Below are positions 45,324-53,784 of a DNA stretch of 64,000 bases, one piece after another. Source of the DNA: Desulfuromonadales bacterium (GTDB lineage Bacteria; Desulfobacterota; Desulfuromonadia; Desulfuromonadales; Geopsychrobacteraceae); contig JAFGEL010000052.1 in assembly GCA_016931615.1 (NCBI GenBank), positions 1 through 64,000 on the forward strand, in the 5' to 3' direction. The notes below the pieces were generated by a model. It saw only the letters and a list, made by a program, of their open reading frames with translations, searched no databases and was not told where the DNA came from. Each line of letters begins with the position of its first letter. Within the stretch, counting starts at the first letter, position 1. The position numbers and the translations under genes were made by a program.

Positions 45324-46118
45324 TTAATCTCTAAAACCGTAACGCTGAAAAATCTTCCGACCCGTTTCAGAGACAGAGAAATCCATAAACTTTGCCGCCA
45401 GTTCAGGATGCTGACTGTACTTCAACACGCTCATCACCAGAGGCACCTTTTCCGCGGCGTCTTCAGTTAAGGGAATCAGATACATCTGATCGCGGTTTTC
45501 CGGGATAAAACCGACAGCTTTCCAGTTGACAACCAGGTCGGCGTCTTTGTCCTTCAGCGCTTTGACCAGGCCTTTTGAATCGGTGGTCAGGTACAGAGCA
45601 TTTTGCATCACGGCCTGGTAAATTCCGGCTTTCTCGAGTATTTTTTTTGTTTCGCGCCCAACAGCTCCTGACTTTTCGTTTCCGACAACAACATGAAGAC
45701 TTTTGTCCACAAGCTGACTCAAATTCGCCTCAAGACCCTTGGGATTCCCCGGCTGAGAGAAAAAAGCGATCTGGTTATAACCGACTTCAACCTGGTCAAA
45801 AATCAAGCCCTGTTTCTCCAGGTTCCGGACATAACTCTGGTCACCGGGAAAAAACAGGTCGCCGATTTTATTGACCCCGACCGAGCGCAACAGATGGCCC
45901 GAGCCGCCATAACTTATTTTTACCGTACAGTGTTCCCTCTCCTCGAACAGAGTCTTGATTTCAAGCAACGGCTTGATCATCGTCATACCGCTGTAAATCA
46001 GAATTTCCCTGCGGTCAGATCCCTGAGGATAGGGGTATTGCCGCATATCGCAACCTGAGAAGATGAAAAATGCTAAAAGAGCCGAAACCAAGCGCGCACA
46101 AAACATAAATATATCCAT
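45324..46118 (-). CDS. Molybdate-type periplasmic binding lipoprotein, probable kinase partner
   Basis: A 264-residue ModA-like binding protein. A short signal peptide ends in a lipobox (FSGC, Cys about 23), so it is probably anchored to a membrane. The mature part shows the family's ligand-site segments ILIYSGMTM, ISYGGSGHLLRSV and FFPGDQSYV. The usual ABC permease and ATPase genes are absent; instead the hybrid kinase starts three bases after the stop. That argues for a sensory role, the loaded lipoprotein touching the kinase's periplasmic domain. The start could be the Met four codons later. The true ligand (oxyanion or other) cannot be read from sequence. Confidence 0.85.
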   Translation of the reverse strand: MDIFMFCARLVSALLAFFIFSGCDMRQYPYPQGSDRREILIYSGMTMIKPLLEIKTLFEEREHCTVKISYGGSGHLLRSVGVNKIGDLFFPGDQSYVRNLEKQGLIFDQVEVGYNQIAFFSQPGNPKGLEANLSQLVDKSLHVVVGNEKSGAVGRETKKILEKAGIYQAVMQNALYLTTDSKGLVKALKDKDADLVVNWKAVGFIPENRDQMYLIPLTEDAAEKVPLVMSVLKYSQHPELAAKFMDFSVSETGRKIFQRYGFRD

Positions 46119-46132
46119 ATTAAATTTTACAA

Positions 46133-46161
46133 ATTATATTACAGACATTTCATGGGAAAAA
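46133..46161 (-). promoter_or_regulatory. Sigma-70 promoter of the binding protein-kinase-HD-GYP operon
   Basis: On the minus strand a perfect TATAAT (46133-46138) lies 17 bases from a weak -35 TTTTTC (46156-46161), just upstream of the lipoprotein gene. The leader would be very short. Confidence 0.4.
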
Positions 46162-46255
46162 CAAGAAATAAACTCTGGATATAAGATCGATTCGAAACGA
46201 TAAATTGCCGATGGAGGCAAGTGTGGCAAGTGACTGCTAAGCAGGCTGAAGAGGA

Positions 46256-48952
46256 CTAAATGGCAGGCGACTTCATCTTTTCTGAAAGGTTTTTGCGTGA
46301 CATCTCAAGGAGGGAGAAGAGTTGCGTCCTGGTGACCGGTTTTTCCAGCGGCAGAATAGTATCCGGAAGTTTTTTCTCGAGCAGTCCTGCACGATCACAC
46401 AGGCAGATGATGACACATGAACCAGGCTCATAACTGTTGAGAATTCTCTCGTAAAGCAGTTCCCCATTTTCCAGCCGCGCTTTGGCTTCAACGATCAGGA
46501 TGTCGTAGGCGCACTCCAGCTGCCGTTCGGACGGATTCAATCTCGACCAGAACTTTTCGCCATCAGAAACCACGCTCAGGTCGGCCTCAACACTCCGCAG
46601 CATGTTCTCCAGTGCTTCGCGCACCTGAGGCTGCTCAACCTGGAGGAGAATCCGACCCCGACCCGCGAAAGAATGGTCATGCCGGTTTTGTGGCGCAACC
46701 AGTTGCAGAGGCAAAGTCACCGTAAAAGCACTCCCCTCCCCCTGCCGGCTGGAGACGTGGATGGTTCCGTTCATCATCATCACAAGCTTCTGCACGATCG
46801 CCAAACCCAGGCCGGTCCCGCCGTATTCACGAGTCTCCGAGTTATCAACCTGAACAAAAGCCTCAAAAATTTTATTCAGCGACTCCTCACTCATACCGAT
46901 ACCGCTATCCCTGACCTGTAAAATCAGCGTCCCGGTCTGCGGGTCTGCGGCCTCCAAAGCCACATCGACAATCACCTGACCGGCCACGGTAAACTTCACA
47001 GCATTGCTGACCAGATTCAAAAGAATCTGACGCAATCTTGCTTCGTCTCCCCTGACCGTCCAGAGTGCGTCATCAGCAATCTGCACGACTAATTCAAGAC
47101 TTTTTTCCGCAGCTGTTCCGCTGAGCAGAAGAACCACATCCTCAACTGCGGAGGCCAGGTCAAAAACATGAGATTCAAGCTCGAAAGCCCCCGATTCAAG
47201 CTTGGAAAAATCGAGAATACTGTTGACCATAGAGAGCAGATCATGACCCGAGCTTTGCACCGAGTCGACCAGAACGTGCTGTTGGGCATCCAGATCTGTC
47301 CGCAGCAGTAGTTCATTCATACCGAGCACCCCGATCAGGGGCGTCCTTAACTCGTGGGTGATGTTTGAAAGAAACTGTGACTTGGCCAGGTTTGCCGCAT
47401 CAGCCTGATGTTTCGACTGAATCAGCTCTTTTTCGACTGATTTCCGTCGCAAAATATCTTTTTCCAATTCGGCTTTCTGTAATTGCAGCTCATAGGTTTG
47501 CTCTCTAACGGTCTTTTCGAGATGCTCAGCATGATCATGTTCACGCTCTTTACTCTCTTTTAAAGTTGAGACCATATCTTCAAAAGAGTTCATGAGCATA
47601 CCGATTTCATCGACTCGTCGCGATTTCAAGTCCTGCTCAAGGTCTCCGTCACGGACACTGCGCACTGCGGTTGTCAGAGTTTTCAACGGGCGGAGAAAGG
47701 CCGTATTGAGAAATACGACAATAATAATAATCGACCCGACAATAAAGAATATGGCCATCAGATAAAATTGATACTGCAATGAACTGAGCTTTCCAGCCAG
47801 CAGCTCACCGAGTTTAAGCGAAGGCGCCAGAAAAATCTGTTCAGGCAGGGTCGTCACCAGGTACCACCCGTTTGATACCAGGCGTTGAGACGAAACCAGG
47901 TAAGGTTCTTCGCCCAACAGAAACACCGATGTCTGTTTTTCCGTGGTCAGAATTCGCTCACCAACGTCTCTGACACTAGCGATTCTCGAATCTGCCAGTC
48001 CCCGCTCCAACAGGTCGAAGGAATTTTCAAACCGCTCAGTGGGGACATCGATCCCGAACTCAGTGAGCTTTTCCACTGGAAAAGAGATCAACTGCCCACG
48101 ATCATCCAGCAGAAAAGTAAAGAACCCTTTTGACTTAAGATCGACATCGACATCGGTCGCCGTCAGTATCTGGCGTTGGATATTCTGGATCGGCAGGTCC
48201 AACCCGGCAACCCCCATAAAGCGTCCTTCAGGACCGAATATCGGGGTTGAGGCCGTCGTCATCAATCCGTTACCGACATCGTCGAAATAGACAGGCACCC
48301 AAATCGTTGATTTTTTTGGATTACGCTCGGGAAGAGCCAGAACATAATTGTTGGTGTCTCTCAGGTCGAGTTCTGTCAGTGGCGGGAGGGTGTAAAGAAA
48401 ATCGCTGTTAGGGTAATAATGCGCCCAACCGGAAGTCATAATCAGGTGGCTGGCGACAACTGCCGGATTCTGCTCTTTGGCGTCACGCAGAACGGTCAGA
48501 AAAGGCGCCAACCGGCCAATTTCCTCAAGCACCGCTTCGGGGACCTGCTCGCTCCCCCAATAGATGGTCGCCAGGGGGGAAAAAAACCGGTTGTAAAAAA
48601 TGCCGTTCTGAGGATAGCGTTGCATATTCTCAGCGGCGGGACTTCCAGACTGAGGGTGGTCTGTCGATTGAAACTTGATCTCAGCCTGTTTGGCAATGAG
48701 ATAGGAATAGGCCGCGATCTTCTGAAAGGCTGCGTCGTATTTCTGAGCCCGCTCCTGAGTAATGGCATCAAGAAAATTGGCCGCCTGCTTTTTCAGTTGC
48801 TGCTCGTTTTCGCTGATGGCAAAGCTGCCGAAATCCTGAAAGATCAGCCCGCTGATAAAAATAACCAAAGCCAGCGCAACCCCCAGAACAGAAGAAAATG
48901 CCAGAAGAATTTTGATGCCAATGTGTTTTTTTATGAATTGGATCAGCGTCAT
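46256..48952 (-). CDS. Membrane histidine kinase with Cache sensor and degenerate receiver
   Basis: An 898-residue kinase: TM1 (about 13-33), a large periplasmic Cache-type domain (to about 390), TM2 (about 393-415), HAMP, coiled coil, HisKA (phospho-His in SNITHELRTPLIGVLG) and HATPase (LLNLVSNAVKF, GTGLGLAI). The last 140 residues have receiver-like spacing, but the acceptor strand reads ILIVEAK where Asp is expected, so it is probably not phosphorylated. No response regulator gene is adjacent on this strand, so the partner is encoded elsewhere. Confidence 0.88.
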   Translation of the reverse strand: MTLIQFIKKHIGIKILLAFSSVLGVALALVIFISGLIFQDFGSFAISENEQQLKKQAANFLDAITQERAQKYDAAFQKIAAYSYLIAKQAEIKFQSTDHPQSGSPAAENMQRYPQNGIFYNRFFSPLATIYWGSEQVPEAVLEEIGRLAPFLTVLRDAKEQNPAVVASHLIMTSGWAHYYPNSDFLYTLPPLTELDLRDTNNYVLALPERNPKKSTIWVPVYFDDVGNGLMTTASTPIFGPEGRFMGVAGLDLPIQNIQRQILTATDVDVDLKSKGFFTFLLDDRGQLISFPVEKLTEFGIDVPTERFENSFDLLERGLADSRIASVRDVGERILTTEKQTSVFLLGEEPYLVSSQRLVSNGWYLVTTLPEQIFLAPSLKLGELLAGKLSSLQYQFYLMAIFFIVGSIIIIVVFLNTAFLRPLKTLTTAVRSVRDGDLEQDLKSRRVDEIGMLMNSFEDMVSTLKESKEREHDHAEHLEKTVREQTYELQLQKAELEKDILRRKSVEKELIQSKHQADAANLAKSQFLSNITHELRTPLIGVLGMNELLLRTDLDAQQHVLVDSVQSSGHDLLSMVNSILDFSKLESGAFELESHVFDLASAVEDVVLLLSGTAAEKSLELVVQIADDALWTVRGDEARLRQILLNLVSNAVKFTVAGQVIVDVALEAADPQTGTLILQVRDSGIGMSEESLNKIFEAFVQVDNSETREYGGTGLGLAIVQKLVMMMNGTIHVSSRQGEGSAFTVTLPLQLVAPQNRHDHSFAGRGRILLQVEQPQVREALENMLRSVEADLSVVSDGEKFWSRLNPSERQLECAYDILIVEAKARLENGELLYERILNSYEPGSCVIICLCDRAGLLEKKLPDTILPLEKPVTRTQLFSLLEMSRKNLSEKMKSPAI

Positions 48953-49245
48953 TTGACCTTCAAATCAGCCTTTTTACCGGGACATGTGGGGCGTACACTG
49001 CGATATATTGAATATTTTTGTCAATTCTTTTAATGGTTATTGTCTTTTTGCTATATAATCGAAATCGTATCTATTGTCCGGCTATCAACTTCACCCAAGT
49101 TGTGTCCGAAGATTCCATTTCCAGGGTCGTATAATCCCCACCAGGCGCATGACACCCTTCTGATGAAATCTCTGAACATGTTAGTTCTTCAACTTGAGTA
49201 AGAGAGATAAACGGATTTGATTTTAACTCATCCAAGGAGTCAGCT
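48953..49245 (+). promoter_or_regulatory. Upstream region of the aminotransferase gene
   Basis: A 293-base gap between divergent genes. An extended -10 element, TGCTATATAAT, lies at 49049-49059 with a weak -35 near 49030, giving a leader of about 180 bases. AAGGAG precedes the start codon at 49246. A short open frame on the opposite strand here overlaps the aminotransferase start and does not look coding. Confidence 0.4.
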
Positions 49246-50424
49246 ATGAGTATCTCATCATTCCACCCCCCGCAGAGAACCCTGATGGGCCCAGGACCCT
49301 CCGATGTCAATCCGCGCATCCTGGAAGCCATGTCACGACCCACGATCGGGCATCTTGATCCGCAGTTCGTCCAGATGATGGATGAAATGAAAGAATTGCT
49401 GCAGTATGCTTTTCAGACCAAAAACAGAATGACTATGCCGGTTTCCGCACCTGGTTCAGCGGGGATGGAGTGCTGTTTTGTCAACCTGGTCGAGCCTGGC
49501 GACAAAGTTGTCGTCTGCCAGAATGGTGTTTTTGGCGGGCGGATGAAAGAGAATGTGACCCGAAGTGGCGGAATCGTCATCGCTGTTGACGATGAATGGG
49601 GCCAGGCCGTCGATCCGGATAAACTTGAAGAGGCGCTTAAGTCCAACCCTGATACCAAAATCGTTGCTTTCGTCCACGCCGAAACTTCGACTGGAGCACT
49701 TTCAGATGCCAAAAAACTGGCGGAAATTGCCCACCGCTATAATTGCCTGACCATCGTCGACACTGTAACTTCTCTGGGTGGCCTTCCGGTGCTGGTCGAT
49801 GAATGGGATATCGACGCCATTTACTCCGGCTCGCAGAAGTGTCTCTCCTGCACTCCCGGCTTGTCACCGGTCAGTTTCAACGCTGCCGCTGTGGAAAAAA
49901 TTTCTTCGCGGAAAACTCCCGTACAGAGCTGGTTTCTCGATCTGAATCTGGTCATGGGCTATTGGGGTGAGGGCACCAAACGTGCTTATCATCACACCGC
50001 ACCGATCAACGCCTTGTACGCTCTGCATGAAGCCCTGGTTATTCTTCAGGAAGAGGGTTTGCAAGCCGCCTGGGACAGACACTGGAAGAATCATCTTGCA
50101 TTACGAGCCGGAATCGAAGCGATGGGCCTGAAATTTATCGCCAAAGAAGGAGAGCGCCTGCCGCAGCTCAACACCGTCACCATTCCTGACGGGATCGACG
50201 ATGCTGTCGTGCGTTCAAAACTGCTTCAGGACTACAATCTGGAGATCGGTGCCGGACTGGGAGCTCTGGCAGGAAAAGCCTGGAGAATCGGGCTGATGGG
50301 GCATGCCAGCAATAAAACCAACGTCCTGCTCTGCCTGGGCGCATTGGACGCCATTCTCACTGAGCTGGGAGCGAATATTACCGGCGGAGTCGCAGTAAAA
50401 GCGGCAAATGCGGTTTACGCTTAA
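49246..50424 (+). CDS. Alanine-glyoxylate / serine-pyruvate-type aminotransferase
   Basis: A 392-residue PLP enzyme of aminotransferase class V. The opening MGPGPSDVNPRILEAM, the pyrophosphate-binding SAPGSAGMECC, the Asp in TIVDTVTSLGG and the PLP-lysine in SGSQKCLSCTPGLSPV are typical of alanine-glyoxylate and serine-pyruvate aminotransferases (Agxt/SPT, PucG relatives). It would interconvert glyoxylate and glycine or related pairs. It stands alone, with AAGGAG before the start and a strong stem-loop after the stop. The amino donor is inferred, not shown. Confidence 0.88.
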   Translation: MSISSFHPPQRTLMGPGPSDVNPRILEAMSRPTIGHLDPQFVQMMDEMKELLQYAFQTKNRMTMPVSAPGSAGMECCFVNLVEPGDKVVVCQNGVFGGRMKENVTRSGGIVIAVDDEWGQAVDPDKLEEALKSNPDTKIVAFVHAETSTGALSDAKKLAEIAHRYNCLTIVDTVTSLGGLPVLVDEWDIDAIYSGSQKCLSCTPGLSPVSFNAAAVEKISSRKTPVQSWFLDLNLVMGYWGEGTKRAYHHTAPINALYALHEALVILQEEGLQAAWDRHWKNHLALRAGIEAMGLKFIAKEGERLPQLNTVTIPDGIDDAVVRSKLLQDYNLEIGAGLGALAGKAWRIGLMGHASNKTNVLLCLGALDAILTELGANITGGVAVKAANAVYA

Positions 50425-50437
50425 AGCTTAAAACACC

Positions 50438-50478
50438 ACTCACCCCTGGCGGCCGCACAGCTGTCGCCAGGGGTGAGT
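50438..50478. terminator. Bidirectional stem-loop between aminotransferase and rplI
   Basis: A perfect 14-bp stem (50438-50451 with 50465-50478) closes a 13-base loop between convergent genes. The plus side lacks a U-tract; on the minus side a short GTGTTTT follows. It probably ends both transcripts. Confidence 0.65.
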
Positions 50479-50501
50479 AATAATTCCAACCGGGAAGAGA
50501 A

Positions 50502-50960
50502 TCAGGCCTCTTCTTCGGCGTTGACGACAACCTTCAGCTCAGCGACGACACCGGCGTCCAGTTTAACCGGGACGACATGCTCACCCAGCGACTTAATCGA
50601 CTCGCCCAACTGGATTTTTTTCCGGTCAATGTCGATCCCGGCATCCTGGAGCTTGCTTTCCAGATCCATGGATGTCACCGAACCGAACAGCTTACCCTCT
50701 TCGCTGGCACGCTGAGTAAATTCGCAGGTAACCTTTTCAATCCTCGCCTTGATCGCCTCGGCATCCTTGGTGACTTTTTCCAGTTTGCGGGCGAGTTGAC
50801 GCTTCTGGTGTTCAAGCTCCTTGACATTGCGCTGATCGGCGATGCTGGCAAAGCCCTGTGGGATAAGGTAGTTTCGAGCGTAGCCGGCTTTAACGCTGAC
50901 GACATCGCCGATAGTCCCCAGCCCATCGACATTTTCTCTTAAAATAACGTTGGTATTCAT
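50502..50960 (-). CDS. rplI: 50S ribosomal protein L9
   Basis: A 152-residue large-subunit protein that binds 23S rRNA. The N-terminal RNA-binding part has VILRENVDGLGTIGDVV and GYARNYLIPQGFA, followed by the long central helix and a C-terminal domain (SVTSMDLESKLQDAGIDIDRKKI cut short). It ends the rpsF-rpsR-DUF2232-rplI operon. dnaB, often next, is absent here. Confidence 0.96.
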   Translation of the reverse strand: MNTNVILRENVDGLGTIGDVVSVKAGYARNYLIPQGFASIADQRNVKELEHQKRQLARKLEKVTKDAEAIKARIEKVTCEFTQRASEEGKLFGSVTSMDLESKLQDAGIDIDRKKIQLGESIKSLGEHVVPVKLDAGVVAELKVVVNAEEEA

Positions 50961-50985
50961 TTATCTCCTCCGTTTGAATCGGGTT

Positions 50986-51915
50986 TTAAATTTTCTTTTG
51001 TCGCGGCCGGCGAAAATCGATCCACAGATCAAAAACACCGACACTGGTCACAACTATTGGCAGCGGATTAAGCGCCAATAGCAGGAAATAAATCAGCCCC
51101 TTGATAACCGGGGGATAGGTCTTGCGCTGCAAGAAACTGTTTACCACCGCCATGCCCTGTAAAAAGTAGAGTGGCAGAAGCACCACGAGCAGGCTACGCC
51201 CTACCAGAACAACAGCATCAAGCGGCACAAACAGCGAAAATCCGGCTGCAATCAGTCCCCAGATCAGACCTGCGGGCAAACGCCACTGACCAAAGGGCGT
51301 CCCGGAAATCCTGTACCAGCGACCCTTTAACCTGAACAAAATCAGCAGACACAACGCCTGAACTGCCATAACGGCGGCCACATACAAACCATAAAAGCTG
51401 CCGGAGATAAAGTCCGCTAGCTTAGCGGTGACCGCTTGCATATCCTGCAATTGGGCACCGGTCAAGCCCGCATCACGGTAAACCTGCATGGCCTGATCAA
51501 CTTCAGCCTGAATGACTTGATCAATCAATGTTGTCAGGCCTGTGCCAGTGGTCGCCAGGGTCACAAGAACCATCATCCCGGTCACGATAGCCGACCCGAG
51601 CGAAACATAAAGCAGGGTCCGGTCCCAGGGGATGTTCCGGCGTAAAAACCACGGCAGCAGTAAAGAACCGATGCCGAAAACCCCGAGGTAGGCGACCAGG
51701 GTATAAGTCGTCGCCAGCTGCAACAACAGTAAACTGGTGACCGCGACAACCACAACCGCACTGCGCAGGCCGAAGCGCATTCCCATGTAAGCTGCCGCCA
51801 CAGGAGTCAGCAGGTTAAGAAAAGCGCCGGCAGGACCGACCCAGCTTATTCCAAGCAGGCACAGCAGAGTGATCCCGATACCTGCTGCAGTGAAAAGAAC
51901 CGCCTGGATTTTCAT
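50986..51915 (-). CDS. DUF2232 (YybS-like) membrane protein
   Basis: A 309-residue protein with about eight to nine membrane helices spread over the length and a short Arg/Lys-rich tail. Proteins of the DUF2232 family occur between rpsR and rplI in many bacteria, which matches the position here. Function is unknown. It lies 25 bases after rpsR and 25 before rplI. Confidence 0.85.
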   Translation of the reverse strand: MKIQAVLFTAAGIGITLLCLLGISWVGPAGAFLNLLTPVAAAYMGMRFGLRSAVVVVAVTSLLLLQLATTYTLVAYLGVFGIGSLLLPWFLRRNIPWDRTLLYVSLGSAIVTGMMVLVTLATTGTGLTTLIDQVIQAEVDQAMQVYRDAGLTGAQLQDMQAVTAKLADFISGSFYGLYVAAVMAVQALCLLILFRLKGRWYRISGTPFGQWRLPAGLIWGLIAAGFSLFVPLDAVVLVGRSLLVVLLPLYFLQGMAVVNSFLQRKTYPPVIKGLIYFLLLALNPLPIVVTSVGVFDLWIDFRRPRQKKI

Positions 51916-51939
51916 TTTATTAATTAACGAAATCGCTAT

Positions 51940-52209
51940 TTAAAGGGAATGCGAAGCCGTATAAGGCAACAGTGCAATCTGCCGCGCATTTTTAATCGCC
52001 TCCGCAATCTGGCGCTGATGGAGTGCGCAGGTCCCTGAAATTCTCCGCGGCACAATCTTGCCACGCTCGGTCAGGTAGTAACGAAGGTTATCAATGTCCT
52101 TGTAATCGATCTTATGATTTTTGTCCGCACAGTAGCGACAGATCTTACGCCGACCAAAGCGTCGCCGCGGTGCCGGCGATGAAGGGCGACCTGAATTTTC
52201 GTATGCCAT
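51940..52209 (-). CDS. rpsR: 30S ribosomal protein S18
   Basis: An 89-residue small-subunit protein that pairs with S6 on 16S rRNA. The core [21 protein letters not shown] (split motif CRYC) and [18 protein letters not shown] are characteristic. Cys residues in the first part are of the zinc-type version. It follows rpsF by 27 bases. Confidence 0.96.
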   Translation of the reverse strand: MAYENSGRPSSPAPRRRFGRRKICRYCADKNHKIDYKDIDNLRYYLTERGKIVPRRISGTCALHQRQIAEAIKNARQIALLPYTASHSL

Positions 52210-52236
52210 GATATATTCTCCCGAATAATTGTATAT

Positions 52237-52596
52237 TTACTCTTCTTCTTCTTCGCTGATGTCCTCAACGACGTGGGGTTCTTCTGCAACAGCTTCTGTC
52301 GCAGGAAATTCTCCCTCAAGCCGGATCGTCAGGAAGCGCAACACATTCTCATCCAAACGCAGACGGCGCTCAAACTCAGTGATGATTTGCGGATCTGCCT
52401 GAAAATAAGTCTGCACGTAGCAGCCGCGCTCGACTTTTTTGATCGGGTACGCCAACTTCCTGACGCCCCAGTTATCCAGCTTGTGAATCTCTGCCCCCTG
52501 GTCAGTGAGCACACCCTGGAATTTCTCCACCATCGCCGTCAGTTCGTCTCCGACGACATCAGGATGGATGATGTAGAGTGATTCATAATTTCTCAT
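52237..52596 (-). CDS. rpsF: 30S ribosomal protein S6
   Basis: A 119-residue protein with the S6 signatures NYESLYIIHPDV, NWGVRKLAYPIKK and a glutamate-rich C-terminal tail. The start at 52596 follows GAGAGGAG; an in-frame extension to 52695 is not conserved in the family. S6 binds 16S rRNA with S18, encoded next. Confidence 0.96.
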   Translation of the reverse strand: MRNYESLYIIHPDVVGDELTAMVEKFQGVLTDQGAEIHKLDNWGVRKLAYPIKKVERGCYVQTYFQADPQIITEFERRLRLDENVLRFLTIRLEGEFPATEAVAEEPHVVEDISEEEEE

Positions 52597-52953
52597 CAAT
52601 GTTTCTCCTCTCGGATTAGCAGCCCCGAAATTTCTTCGGAGCAAGGAAGCACCTGAACTCACCATGAGAGCAGGCGAAACACAGACTTTTAGCACAAAGC
52701 CCTCACCAATTCAACAGATTTAAGATTTCTCTATGGGATATTTTTGATCTCAACAGCCATAAAAAACCACCATGGCTGCATCCGGACTGCTCAGGAAAAC
52801 GGATTTGATGACATGTCGCCAAAATCGAAATCTTCTCAAGTTTTATTCCGCATTAACTTTACACAGCGGAGTAACAGCTTGAAAACAGCTGCCGGAGCTG
52901 TTATCGGCTGGCTTCAATACCGACTTACAGCATCCAAACTGATACAATCTTTC
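52597..52953. other. Gap between the ATPase operon and rpsF
   Basis: This 357-base region must hold the rpsF promoter and the end of the ATPase message. A 7-bp stem (52884-52890 with 52896-52902) followed on the minus strand by TTTTC is the only candidate terminator. A 74-codon open frame on the plus strand has no ribosome-binding site or recognisable similarity and is probably not a gene. No RNA gene was recognised. Confidence 0.45.
52884..52902 (-). terminator. Possible terminator of the N-ATPase operon
   Basis: AACAGCT/AGCTGTT pair over seven bases around a 5-base loop, about 50 bases past the gamma-subunit stop. The T-run on the minus strand is short, so the call is weak. Confidence 0.35.
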
Positions 52954-53784
52954 CTAAACGCCTCCTGAATTGAGCAGGATAATTTCGATCTCTTCAATGA
53001 TTTCTTCCTGGCGTAACAGGTTGTAGCGTCTGGCAATATTATCCAGCTTGTCATCAAGATGCTTCACCGCGCCTTCCAGGTGAAGCATCCGGTGGTGATT
53101 TTCACTCATTAAAGACACGTAAAGCACCTCGTGCAACACGGCAAAAAGATATTGTTCCGCTAAGCCGAGCATGAAAGTTTCAGGGATCAGATTTAATGCC
53201 GGCGGATGGAGAATATTTGTGTCGCCGTGCAGACAGTCCTGAAAAGGCGGAATCAGCTGCCTTTCAAGAATTCCTTCATTGCCGTAATAAATGGCATAGA
53301 CCGGAAACACACTGTTCTGCTGCTGTAAAACAGCCAACTGTTGAACGATTCTGCCGAGAACATCCGGAACTTCCTCAACAATATTGGCTCCGTCCATCAG
53401 AATGTTGACCAGATCGTTTTCGGCCACCAGCCCGTGAAGCTTTCTCCCTACGGTCATCAGCATGGTTTTATCCGCAGACTGATTTTTCAGCACCGCTTCA
53501 ACATGGCGGATCAGCGTCTGATTCAGATCCCCACAGAAACCTCGCTCGCTACCGACAATCAGGTAAAGGCTGGACAGCGCCTCCATTTCCGAGAGTGCTT
53601 CAGGATAAAAGCTCAGAAAGTCGCTTGCCACTCTTTCGAGGGTTGCAACGACATTGTGCTGAGCATCGATAAAACGGGAGAGCTTTCGGGTTTCCATGTA
53701 GGCCAGGGTTTTCATGGAATTCATGATTTCGCGAATTTCACCCAGACTGTGACGGAAGTGTTTGAGATCCTGTCGGCGGGTCAT
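52954..53784 (-). CDS. atpG: N-ATPase gamma subunit
   Basis: A 276-residue gamma-type subunit forming the central rotor shaft. It begins [24 protein letters not shown] (split), has the central [11 protein letters not shown] segment matching the family's GLCGxLN, and ends with the coiled helix [18 protein letters not shown], where the family has R-x-N-x-x-R-Q. Similarity to ordinary F1 gamma is modest, as usual for N-ATPases. The ATG at 53784 overlaps the alpha stop by four bases. It is the last gene of the operon. Confidence 0.88.
   Translation of the reverse strand: MTRRQDLKHFRHSLGEIREIMNSMKTLAYMETRKLSRFIDAQHNVVATLERVASDFLSFYPEALSEMEALSSLYLIVGSERGFCGDLNQTLIRHVEAVLKNQSADKTMLMTVGRKLHGLVAENDLVNILMDGANIVEEVPDVLGRIVQQLAVLQQQNSVFPVYAIYYGNEGILERQLIPPFQDCLHGDTNILHPPALNLIPETFMLGLAEQYLFAVLHEVLYVSLMSENHHRMLHLEGAVKHLDDKLDNIARRYNLLRQEEIIEEIEIILLNSGGV

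Noticed and set aside
52744..52968. 74-codon plus-strand open frame between rpsF and atpG
   Set aside because: No ribosome-binding site, no recognisable similarity and an unusual position running into the gamma gene antisense.
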